Source: DATDRS01 sp035291605
GTDB taxonomy: Bacteria > Chloroflexota > Anaerolineae > Anaerolineales > UBA6663
NCBI GenBank assembly: GCA_035291605.1
Contig: DATDRS010000140.1
Coordinates: 1 to 6,483 of the forward strand
Length of the DNA stretch: 6,483 nt
Direction: 5' to 3'
This document shows positions 1-5,986 of this stretch, in pieces (positions within the stretch are counted from its first letter, which is position 1; each line of letters starts with the position of its first letter). The position numbers and the translations under genes are program-made. The notes below the pieces were generated by a model. It made no database searches. It was not told the DNA's origin and worked only from the letters and a program-made list of their open reading frames with translations.

Positions 1-708
1 AAAGAGATCGGGGAAATCTTCGGGCGCTACTTCGACGGCATCACCATCCGCCAGTGCGACTGGCAGTTCGGCAACCAATACGAGAACGAAGTGGCCAGGC
101 ACTCGCGCGTGCCGGTGCTCAACATGCAGTGCGACGTGTACCACCCCTTCCAGTGCCTGGCCGACCTGATGACGATCGTCGAGAAGCACGGGCGCGACCT
201 GCGCCGGAAGAAAGTCGTCGTCTCGTGGGCGTACGCCGCCTCGTACAGCAAGCCCATCTCCGTGCCGCAGTCGCTCATCTTGCAGATGACACGCTTCGGC
301 TGCGACGTGGTGCTGGCGCACCCGCCGGAGTTCAAGCTCATGCCGGAGATCATGGACATGGCGCGCGCGAACGCGCGCAAGTACAAGGTAGGCTTCGACG
401 TGGTGCACGACATGGACGAGGCCTTCAAGGACGCCGACGTGGTGTACCCGAAGTCGTGGGGGCCGCTGGTGACGACGGCCGGCAAGGAGCAAGGCAAGGC
501 GCTCATCGAGACGTACCGCTCGTGGATCACCGACCAGCGCAAGATGGACCTGGCAAAGGCCAGCTGCACGTACATGCACTGCCTGCCGGCCGACCGCAAC
601 CTGGAGGTGACGGACGAGGTGATTGACGGCCCGTGCTCGGTCGTCTACGACGAGGCCGAAAACCGCCTCCACGTACAGAAAGCCGTGATGGCGCTGACGA
701 TGGCGTGA
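1..708 (+). CDS. ygeW: YgeW-like carbamoyltransferase, 3' part (5' end outside the window)
   Basis: The reading frame is open from base 1 to the TGA at 706-708 and gives 235 residues. YgeW-type proteins are close to 400 residues, so roughly the first 160, including the carbamoyl-phosphate SxRT motif, lie upstream. Visible family marks are HPFQCLADL near codon 48 (the HPxQ motif that contacts carbamoyl phosphate), the segment WAYAASYSKPISVPQ at about codons 76-90, DADVVYPKSW, and YMHCLPAD at codons 191-198. The Asp after HCLPA and the SYSKPxSVPQ segment match my memory of E. coli YgeW and knotted carbamoyltransferases; classical ornithine enzymes usually have HCLPAFH. The stretch between YPKSW and HCLPAD is shorter than in E. 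coli YgeW, and the EAENRLHVQKA end resembles acetyl- or succinylornithine enzymes, so one of those is the main alternative. Carbamate kinase follows after 22 nt, which suggests phosphorolysis of a carbamoylated catabolite rather than arginine synthesis. The natural substrate cannot be read from the sequence. Confidence 0.85.
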   Translation, partial: KEIGEIFGRYFDGITIRQCDWQFGNQYENEVARHSRVPVLNMQCDVYHPFQCLADLMTIVEKHGRDLRRKKVVVSWAYAASYSKPISVPQSLILQMTRFGCDVVLAHPPEFKLMPEIMDMARANARKYKVGFDVVHDMDEAFKDADVVYPKSWGPLVTTAGKEQGKALIETYRSWITDQRKMDLAKASCTYMHCLPADRNLEVTDEVIDGPCSVVYDEAENRLHVQKAVMALTMA

Positions 709-730
709 AGAGGTAAAAAAGACTTGAAAG

Positions 731-1687
731 ATGCCCATGGCTAACAAAATCGCCGTCGTCGCCGTAGGCGGCAACTCCCTCATCAAAGACGAGAAGAAGA
801 AGACGGTCTCCGACCAGTATGCTGCGGCGTGCGAGTCCATGCGTCACATCGCCGACATGATCCAGGGTGGGTGGAACGTGATCATCACGCACGGCAACGG
901 GCCGCAGGTAGGGTTCATCCTGCGCCGCTCAGAACTGGCCCGGCACGAGCTGCACCAGGTGCCGCTCGACTCGTGCGGCGCGGACACGCAGGGCGCCATC
1001 GGCTACATGTTCCAGAAGGCGCTGCACAACGAGTTCAAAAAGCGGGGGCTCGCTCCGCGCAGGCAGGCCGTCACCGTCGTCACGCAGGTATTAGTGGACA
1101 AGAACGATCCGGCCTTCCAGCACCCGACCAAGCCCATCGGCTCGTTCATGAGCGAGACCGACGCCAGGGTGAAGATAGACGGGGAAAGCTGGGCGATGGT
1201 CGAGGATGCCGGGCGTGGGTGGCGGCGCGTGGTCGCCTCCCCCAAGCCGAAGGCCATCGTGGAACGGGACGCCATCCTCGCGCTCGTCAACGGCGGGTTC
1301 ACCGTGATCGCCGTCGGCGGCGGCGGCATCCCCGTGGTGGAGGATGCGCAGGGCGACCTGATCGGCGTGGAGGCGGTGATTGACAAGGACTACGCCTCGG
1401 CGCTGCTGGCCAACAGCATCCAGGCCGATCTGTTCGTCATCTCGACGGCGGTCGAGAAGGTCGCACTCAACTATAACAAGCCTGACCAGAAATGGCTCGA
1501 CCGGCTGACACTGGCCGAGGCGCGGCAGCATCTCTCCGAAGGCCATTTCCACAAAGGGAGCATGGGACCGAAGATTGAAGCCATCGTCTCGTTCCTCGAG
1601 CGGGGCGGCCAGCAGGCGCTGATCACGAACCCCGAGAACATCGGCCGCGCCCTCAAGGCAGAGACCGGCACCTGGGTTGTGCCCTGA
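731..1687 (+). CDS. arcC: Carbamate kinase
   Basis: Carbamate kinase transfers phosphate from carbamoyl phosphate to ADP, giving ATP and carbamate; it is a cytoplasmic enzyme of the amino-acid kinase fold. The 318-residue product has the usual length of about 310 and the family marks in order: AVGGNSL (11-17), HGNGPQVG (54-61), DSCGADTQGAIGYM (80-93), HPTKPIGSF (131-139), VGGGGIPVV (195-203), EAVIDKDYAS (214-223), FHKGSMGPKIEA (273-284) and the ending ETGTWVVP. All expected blocks are present, with no break. Two ATG codons compete for the start. ATG 731 lies 16 nt from the GAGGT at 710-714. ATG 737 has GAAAG six bases upstream and gives an N terminus (MANKIAVVAVGGN) closer to the family norm. 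Only two residues are at stake. The 22-nt gap after the carbamoyltransferase implies co-transcription, and the pair forms an ATP-yielding step. Confidence 0.96.
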   Translation: MPMANKIAVVAVGGNSLIKDEKKKTVSDQYAAACESMRHIADMIQGGWNVIITHGNGPQVGFILRRSELARHELHQVPLDSCGADTQGAIGYMFQKALHNEFKKRGLAPRRQAVTVVTQVLVDKNDPAFQHPTKPIGSFMSETDARVKIDGESWAMVEDAGRGWRRVVASPKPKAIVERDAILALVNGGFTVIAVGGGGIPVVEDAQGDLIGVEAVIDKDYASALLANSIQADLFVISTAVEKVALNYNKPDQKWLDRLTLAEARQHLSEGHFHKGSMGPKIEAIVSFLERGGQQALITNPENIGRALKAETGTWVVP

Positions 1688-1762
1688 TTTTAGATTGCTG
1701 ATTTATGATTGTGGATGGCTGATTGAGTCGTCCATTAATTAGCAATCCGCAATCAGAAATGA
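1686..1762 (+). repeat. Heptad-phased inverted repeat after carbamate kinase
   Basis: Six consecutive 7-base units start at 1686, 1693, 1700, 1707, 1714 and 1721, and each begins with GAT. The first overlaps the gene's TGA stop. In the same 7-base phase, units at 1742 and 1749 read GCAATCC and GCAATCA, which is the opposite orientation of the same word. As a result 1701-1724 pairs with 1737-1760 over 24 positions (20 Watson-Crick, 2 G-T, 2 mismatches: 1705/1756 and 1717/1744) around a 12-nt centre. No T-run follows, so it is not a typical intrinsic terminator. It could be a transcript-stabilising hairpin or simply a member of a spacer repeat family. Confidence 0.75.
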
Positions 1763-1847
1763 ACGGAGGTGAAGGCTATCGGTGAAGACATAGAATGCCA
1801 GGGCTTTTTCATGGGTTCACTCGATCTTACCAAAGGAGGAGTTTGAA
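1761..1847 (+). promoter_or_regulatory. Leader of the substrate-binding protein gene
   Basis: This AT-richer stretch carries a Shine-Dalgarno-like GGAGGTGA at 1765-1772 that serves no real gene; after 9 nt there is only GTG and two codons before a TAG at 1791. The direct repeat GGTGAAG occurs at 1768 and 1781. An 11-codon frame (ATG 1811 to TGA 1844-1846) ends one base before the lipoprotein start and contains that gene's ribosome binding site. I saw no convincing -35/-10 pair; CATAGAAT near 1789 is a weak -10 candidate. A promoter is plausible here because this is the longest spacer in the window, but it is not shown. Confidence 0.3.
1832..1839 (+). promoter_or_regulatory. Strong ribosome binding site of the lipoprotein gene
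   Basis: AAAGGAGG is a near-perfect anti-16S match, eight bases before ATG 1848. It fixes that start and is the strongest translation signal in the window, as expected for a binding protein needed in excess over its permease. Confidence 0.9.
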
Positions 1848-3086
1848 ATGCTTACCAAGAAGTTGTGGCAGTTGACGAGCCTGCTGGCGTTGACGGCGAT
1901 GCTGGTCGCGGCCTGCGGCGGCGGCGCGGCGACGACGGCGGCGCCCCAGCCCACAGCCACGCCGGAAACCGTGGGCGGGTTCCAGATCCCTGCCATCGAG
2001 GAGGGCAAATTCAATGTCGCCATGGTGCTGATCGGCCCGCACGACGACGGCGGCTGGTCGCAGGCGCACTACGAGGGCCTGCTGGACCTGGAGAAGAACG
2101 TCCCCGACTCGCACGTGGCCTACATCGAGCTGGTGCCGGAAGGCGCGGACTCCGAGCAGGTCTTCCGCAGCCTGGCGCGCAAAGGCTTCAACTTGATCTT
2201 CGGCACGTCCTTCGGCTACATGGACCCGATGGCGACCGTGGCGGAGGAGTTCCCCGACGCGATGTTCGTCCACATCAGCGGGTTCAAGACGAACGAGAAG
2301 AACTTCGGCAACCTGTTTGGCGCGATGGAAGTGATGAAGTACGTCGCCGGCATGATCGCCGGGAGCCGCGCCAAGATGGACGGCAATCCCAAGCTCGGCT
2401 ACATGGCGACCTTCCCCATCCCCGAAGAGCTGCGCCTGGGCAACGCCATCGCCCTGGGCATGAAGCGCACCTGCCCCGAGTGCACGATGGACGTGCGCTG
2501 GATCAATACGTGGCACGACCCGGTGAAAGAAAAAGAGGCCGCGGCCTCGCTCTTTGACTCCGGCGTGCAGGTCGTCTTCACCGGGGCCGACACCCCGGCG
2601 GCGGGCGATGTGGCGCAGGAAAAGGGGAAGTGGGGCGTGAACTACGACTGGGTGGGCGCGTGCAAAGTCGAGCGCTGCCTCACCACCCCGTACTGGAACT
2701 GGGGTCCGGTCTATACCGACATCGCCAAGAAGACGAAGGACGGCGCCTACAAGCCGGGCTGGGAGTACTTCGACGCCGACACGGGCGCGCTGGGCCTGTA
2801 CGGCTTCATGCCTGGGCAGACGCCGCAGAAGGGCGTGCAGGAGCTGCCGGCCGAAGACCTGACGCTGATTCAGGATACCCTCAAGGCCGCGCTCGAAGGC
2901 AAGTTCACGCGCTTCGACGTGTTCAAAGGCCCGATCCAGGACAACAAGGGCGTCGAGATCCTGGCGGCCGGCGTCTCGCTGGAGCAGCTCGACCTGGACG
3001 GCTTCAAAGAGTTCGGCTCGCCCTGCAAGACCTGCATGTACTGGTGGGCGGACGGTATCACCGCAGAACTGCCGAAACTCCAATAA
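1848..3086 (+). CDS. BMP-family (PnrA/NupN-like) ABC transporter substrate-binding lipoprotein
   Basis: The 412-residue product is the membrane-anchored extracytoplasmic receptor of the transporter encoded downstream. It has a signal peptide (KK at 4-5, hydrophobic 9-21), the lipobox VAAC with lipidated Cys23, and a flexible Ala/Thr/Pro linker (24-41). The BMP fold follows: FNVAMVLIGPHDDGGWSQAHYEG (55-77) is the first strand and ligand loop, then GADSEQVFRSLARKGFNLIFGTSFGYMD (99-126), LFGAMEVMKYVAGMIAG (156-172), INTWHDPVKEKEAA (219-232), VVFTGADTPA (242-251) and YWNWGPVYTDIAKKTKDGAYKPG (282-304). Characterised BMP proteins such as NupN and PnrA bind nucleosides. The GGW loop and the YWNWGP block look like a different subgroup, so a purine base or ureide is also possible. 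The mature protein has six further cysteines in three close pairs: 209/212, 272/277 and 393/396. Family membership is clear; the ligand is inference. Confidence 0.93.
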   Translation: MLTKKLWQLTSLLALTAMLVAACGGGAATTAAPQPTATPETVGGFQIPAIEEGKFNVAMVLIGPHDDGGWSQAHYEGLLDLEKNVPDSHVAYIELVPEGADSEQVFRSLARKGFNLIFGTSFGYMDPMATVAEEFPDAMFVHISGFKTNEKNFGNLFGAMEVMKYVAGMIAGSRAKMDGNPKLGYMATFPIPEELRLGNAIALGMKRTCPECTMDVRWINTWHDPVKEKEAAASLFDSGVQVVFTGADTPAAGDVAQEKGKWGVNYDWVGACKVERCLTTPYWNWGPVYTDIAKKTKDGAYKPGWEYFDADTGALGLYGFMPGQTPQKGVQELPAEDLTLIQDTLKAALEGKFTRFDVFKGPIQDNKGVEILAAGVSLEQLDLDGFKEFGSPCKTCMYWWADGITAELPKLQ

Positions 3087-3098
3087 CCGAAGTGTTTA

Positions 3099-3175
3099 AG
3101 GAAGAAGGAAGGAGCAAGCAGATTCTCTCCTTCCTTCTTCCTCCTTCCTGCGTCTTTCTTCCCCCCTCCTGACTC
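3099..3175 (+). repeat. Purine/pyrimidine heptad array forming a perfect 16-bp hairpin
   Basis: Four 7-base units starting at 3099, 3106, 3113 and 3120 all begin with AG. They are followed in the same phase by seven units (3127 to 3175) that all end in TC, for example CTCCTTC at 3127 and again at 3141. Positions 3099-3114 pair without mismatch with 3127-3142 around a 12-nt loop, and 3125-3170 is almost entirely pyrimidine. No T-run follows the stem directly. The location, just after the binding-protein gene and before the ATPase, is where transporter operons often carry hairpins that favour expression of the first gene. That role is inference. Confidence 0.8.
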
Positions 3176-3176
3176 T

Positions 3177-4694
3177 ATGACGACTTCCTCCCCTCTCGCC
3201 GTCGAGATGCGCGGCATCGTCAAACGCTTTCCGGGCGTGCTGGCGAACGACCACGTGGATTTTGAATTGCGCGCCGGCGAAATTCATGCCTTGCTTGGAG
3301 AGAACGGCGCGGGCAAGAGCACGCTCATGAGCGTCCTGGCGGGCCTCTACAAGCCGGAGGCCGGGACGATTCTCGTGCGCGGTCAGCCGGTGAGCTTCAA
3401 TTCACCGCGCGACGCCACCGCGCGCGGCCTGGGGATGATCCACCAGCACTTCACGCTCATCCCTTCGCAGACGGTCACCGAAAACATCCTCCTGGGGCTG
3501 GACGAGCCGCGCTTTTTCATGCGCCTCAAAGCGTATGACCAGCGCATGGCTGAGATGAGCCAGCGCTTCGGCTTGCAGATCACCCCGCACGTCAAGGTGT
3601 GGCAGCTCTCGGTGGGCGAACAGCAGCGGGTCGAAATCCTCAAGATGCTGTATCGCGGCGTGGACGTGCTGATCATGGACGAGCCGACGGCCGTGCTCGC
3701 CCCGCAAGAGATCGGCGAGTTGTTCAAGACCCTGCGCGCGATGGTCGCGCAGGGCAAATCCATTATTTTCATCAGCCATAAATTGAATGAAGTGATGGCG
3801 ATTGCCGACCGGGTGACGGTTTTGCGGCTGGGCAAGGTTACTGCCGCCGGGCTGAAGACATCGGAGACGAGCATCCCCGAGCTGGCGCGATTGATGGTCG
3901 GGCGCACGGTGCTGTTCGACCTGGACAAGAAGCCCCAGGAGCCTGGCGTGGTCGTGCTGCAACTGGAGGGGGTGTGCGCCGACAACGACAAGGGCCTGCC
4001 CGCCCTCCGGGGTGTCTCGCTCACCGTGCGGGCGGGGGAGATCGTGGGGGTGGCTGGCGTGGCCGGCAACGGTCAGACCGAACTGGCCGAGGTCATCACC
4101 GGCCTGCGCCGCTGCACCGCGGGGCGCATCCTCGTCAACGGCGAAGACGTGACCAACCGCCCGGCGAGCGTCACCATCCACAAGGGCGTGGCGCACGTCC
4201 CGGAAGACCGCACCCACGTGGGGTCCGCGCCCACACTCAGCATCACCGACAACGTCATCATGAAGAGTTATCGGCAGCCGCCGCTCGCGCGCGGCTGGGC
4301 GCTCGACGGCAAAGCCGCGCGCCAGAAGGCCGAGACCTTGAAAGTCGAGTACACGATTGCCGCGCCCACCGTGGACACTCCGGCGCGGATGCTCTCCGGC
4401 GGCAACCTCCAGCGCATGATTTTGGCGCGCGAGCTTTCGTCCAGGCCGCAGTTGCTCATCGCCATGCAGCCCACGCGCGGCCTGGACGTGGGCGCGATTG
4501 AGGGCGTCCAACGCTTGCTGCTGACCCAGCGCGAGCAGGGCGCGGCGATCCTGCTTTCCTCGGAAGAGCTCGATGAAATCTTCACGCTCAGCGACCGGGT
4601 CATCGTGATGTATAGCGGGGAGATCGCCGGCGAAGTGCACGGCCACGACGCGGAGACGGTGGGCCTGATGATGACGGGCGCAAAGAGAATGTAA
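3177..4694 (+). CDS. Double-domain ABC transporter ATPase (NupO/YufO type)
   Basis: This 505-residue cytoplasmic ATPase carries two fused nucleotide-binding domains and would power the BMP-type importer. The first domain is canonical: Walker A GENGAGKST (41-49), Q-loop Gln90, signature LSVGE (144-148), Walker B VLIMDEP (164-170) and switch His201. The second is degenerate in the way usual for this family: GVAGNGQT (294-301) has Gln300 where the Walker lysine would be, the signature LSGGN (406-410) is intact, Walker B reads LLIAMQP (426-432) with Met and Gln at the usual Asp-Glu, and the switch His is replaced by Ser (461/462). ATP hydrolysis is therefore expected at only one composite site. 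The length fits the family norm of about 510. The ATG at 3177 starts the first strand properly but has no Shine-Dalgarno; the bases before it are pyrimidine repeats. ATG 3207 would trim the first strand and is less likely. Confidence 0.94.
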   Translation: MTTSSPLAVEMRGIVKRFPGVLANDHVDFELRAGEIHALLGENGAGKSTLMSVLAGLYKPEAGTILVRGQPVSFNSPRDATARGLGMIHQHFTLIPSQTVTENILLGLDEPRFFMRLKAYDQRMAEMSQRFGLQITPHVKVWQLSVGEQQRVEILKMLYRGVDVLIMDEPTAVLAPQEIGELFKTLRAMVAQGKSIIFISHKLNEVMAIADRVTVLRLGKVTAAGLKTSETSIPELARLMVGRTVLFDLDKKPQEPGVVVLQLEGVCADNDKGLPALRGVSLTVRAGEIVGVAGVAGNGQTELAEVITGLRRCTAGRILVNGEDVTNRPASVTIHKGVAHVPEDRTHVGSAPTLSITDNVIMKSYRQPPLARGWALDGKAARQKAETLKVEYTIAAPTVDTPARMLSGGNLQRMILARELSSRPQLLIAMQPTRGLDVGAIEGVQRLLLTQREQGAAILLSSEELDEIFTLSDRVIVMYSGEIAGEVHGHDAETVGLMMTGAKRM

Positions 4695-4698
4695 ATGG

Positions 4699-4761
4699 TC
4701 ATGAGTCATTGCCAATGATCAATGACTACTTACTGATCACTGGTTACTGATCACTGATCAC
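4699..4761 (+). repeat. TGATCAC-type heptad array between ATPase and first permease
   Basis: Nine in-phase 7-base units run from 4699. The word TGATCAC occurs exactly at 4734, 4748 and 4755; TACTTAC (4727) and TGGTTAC (4741) are variants sharing the T at position 1 and AC at the end. The earlier units are built on TCATT and CAATGA, and they give a perfect 8-bp stem (4704-4711 with 4720-4727, 8-nt loop). TGATCA is itself palindromic, so copies can also pair with one another. No terminator-like T-run follows a stem. Function is unknown. Confidence 0.75.
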
Positions 4762-4771
4762 GCGTCATTTT

Positions 4772-4776
4772 GGAGG
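4772..4776 (+). promoter_or_regulatory. Ribosome binding site that decides a GTG start
   Basis: GGAGG lies five bases before GTG 4782. A longer frame could open at TTG 4770, but then this site would fall inside the coding sequence and nothing suitable would precede it. The nearby ATG 4778 is out of frame. The GTG is therefore preferred. Confidence 0.8.
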
Positions 4777-4781
4777 CATGC

Positions 4782-5972
4782 GTGGCCACTCAGGCAACTT
4801 CTCCGGTAAAAAGTCCCGCCTTCCCCTTCCGCCTCCGCTTTGAGCGCCGCGTCGAGGTCCCGCCGCCCTGGCTGGGGCCGGCCGTCTCGGTGGGCGCGAT
4901 CGTCATCGCGCTGCTGCTGGGGGCGGTGGTGCTCAGGCTCGTGGGCGGCGATCCCTGGGCCGCCTACCGGCATATCGCCAGGGCCGCTTTCGGCGACATC
5001 GGCGTTTTCTCCGATACGCTGGTGAAGGCGACGCCGCTTATCCTGACCGGACTGGCCTGTTCCGTCGCGTTCCGTATGAAGTTGTGGAACATCGGGGCGG
5101 AAGGGCAATTTTTTGCGGGCGCGCTGGCCGCGAGTGCGGTCGTGCTGGCCCCCTACGTGCCGGCCGGCGCGCCCGGCTGGATCGCGATCCCGGCCGCGGC
5201 GGTCGCCGCGCTCATCCCCCCCACTGCGCCTGGGTGGATCATCATCCCGGCGATGCTCGTCGCGGGGATGCTGGGGGGCGCGCTGTGGGGCTTCATCCCC
5301 GGCTGGCTCAAAGCCAAACTGAGAGTCAACGAGATCATCACCACTCTGATGATGAACTACATCGTCATTGCGCTCGTCAACTTCTTCGTCTTCGGCGTGT
5401 GGAGCGAGGGCGGTTTTCAGATGAGCCGGACGTTTCAAAAGGCGGCCTGGCTGCCGCGCCTGGCCGACTTCGCGACGCAAGTCAAAGCCTTCCGGGGACT
5501 CACCACCCACCTGGGCCTGGTCTTTGGCGTCATCGCCGCCGTCATCGTCTGGTACATCCTCTACCGCAGCCGTTGGGGCTACGAGATCCGGCTCATCGGC
5601 GACAACCCCCGCGCCGCCGATTACGCGGGCATCAACATCACGCGCAATACCGTGCTGGTGCTGATGACCTCCGGCGCGCTGGCGGGGCTGGCCGGCATGT
5701 CGGAGATTGCGGGCGTGGTGCACCGGTTGCAGACCAGTATCTCGCCCGGCTACGGCTTCAGCGGCATCATCATCGCCTGGCTGGCGAAGCTCAACCCGCT
5801 CGTGGTCGTGCCGGTCTCCATCTTGTTCGGCGGGTTGATCCTGGCCGGGCGCGAGATCCAGCCCTCCGGCGTGCCGCGCCTCATTCAGGGTATCATCCTC
5901 TTCATGCTCATCGCCAGCGAAGTGCTGATGCACTACCGCGTGCGGCTCGTCCGCGCCGGGGCGGAAGAGTAA
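4782..5972 (+). CDS. ABC transporter permease (NupP/YufP type), GTG start
   Basis: This 396-residue inner-membrane protein belongs to the branched-chain/ribose-type permease superfamily (BPD_transp_2) and should pair with the permease that follows to form the channel. After a basic N terminus (RLRFERR, 17-23) come a first membrane segment at about 35-55, ATPLILTGLACSVAFRMKLWNIGAEGQF at about 83-110 (NIGxEGQ is a family mark), VNEIITTLMMNYI (182-194) and GDNPRAADYAGIN (273-285), a cytoplasmic loop that probably contacts the ATPase. The C-terminal part is hydrophobic, with SPGYGFSGIIIAWLAKLNP. Between NIGAEGQ and VNEII it is about 20 residues longer than relatives I remember, because of a 19-residue tandem duplication (listed separately). 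The start is the GTG with GGAGG five bases upstream. It follows the ATPase gene after an 87-nt repeat-filled spacer. Confidence in the family is high; the substrate is inferred from the binding protein. Confidence 0.93.
   Translation: MATQATSPVKSPAFPFRLRFERRVEVPPPWLGPAVSVGAIVIALLLGAVVLRLVGGDPWAAYRHIARAAFGDIGVFSDTLVKATPLILTGLACSVAFRMKLWNIGAEGQFFAGALAASAVVLAPYVPAGAPGWIAIPAAAVAALIPPTAPGWIIIPAMLVAGMLGGALWGFIPGWLKAKLRVNEIITTLMMNYIVIALVNFFVFGVWSEGGFQMSRTFQKAAWLPRLADFATQVKAFRGLTTHLGLVFGVIAAVIVWYILYRSRWGYEIRLIGDNPRAADYAGINITRNTVLVLMTSGALAGLAGMSEIAGVVHRLQTSISPGYGFSGIIIAWLAKLNPLVVVPVSILFGGLILAGREIQPSGVPRLIQGIILFMLIASEVLMHYRVRLVRAGAEE
5169..5282 (+). repeat. In-frame 57-bp tandem duplication inside the first permease
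   Basis: Copy 1 is 5169-5225 and copy 2 is 5226-5282, exactly 19 codons each. Copy 1 opens APGWIAIPAAAVA and copy 2 opens APGWIIIPAMLVA. Ten of 19 residues agree, and 19 of the first 24 bases agree, with silent changes at the Pro and Gly codons, so it is not a recent event or an assembly slip. Copy 2 leads into the conserved GGALWGFIPGWLKA segment, so copy 1 is the extra piece. Confidence 0.65.
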
Positions 5973-5986
5973 AGTGCTTGTCGCAG

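Noticed and set aside
1..1687. Arginine deiminase pathway pair (arcB-arcC)
   Set aside because: The transferase has HCLPAD and the SYSKPxSVPQ segment of YgeW/knotted enzymes rather than the usual ornithine-enzyme HCLPAFH, and no arginine deiminase or antiporter gene is seen here.
1701..1760. Intrinsic terminator after carbamate kinase
   Set aside because: The stem is long but AT-rich in part and is followed by GAACGGAGG, not a T-run.
1688..1847. Purine, xanthine or guanidine riboswitch in the transporter leader
   Set aside because: I looked because of the likely substrate. I could not match the conserved cores I know, such as the purine aptamer loops or the paired ACGR loops of the guanidine-II class.
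1827..3083. Long minus-strand open frame (418 codons) opposite the lipoprotein gene
   Set aside because: The + strand product has a lipobox, a strong ribosome binding site and BMP motifs. The minus frame is a His/Arg/Gly-rich shadow typical of GC-rich codon bias.
3099..3142. Intrinsic terminator after the lipoprotein gene
   Set aside because: The stem is followed by mixed C/T rather than a T-run, and the downstream ATPase belongs to the same transporter. Partial attenuation remains possible.
4053..4600. Apparent loss of catalytic residues in the second ATPase domain (Gln for Walker Lys, Met-Gln for Asp-Glu, Ser for His)
   Set aside because: This degeneracy is normal for the second domain of RbsA/NupO-type double ATPases, so it is not evidence of a pseudogene.
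3402..4715. Long minus-strand open frame opposite the ATPase gene
   Set aside because: It mirrors a clear double-ABC gene with intact motifs; composition is low-complexity Arg/His/Ala with no recognisable domain.
4730..4761. Possible CRISPR or transposon-end repeats
   Set aside because: The repeats are contiguous 7-mers without unique spacers, and there is no transposase or target duplication.
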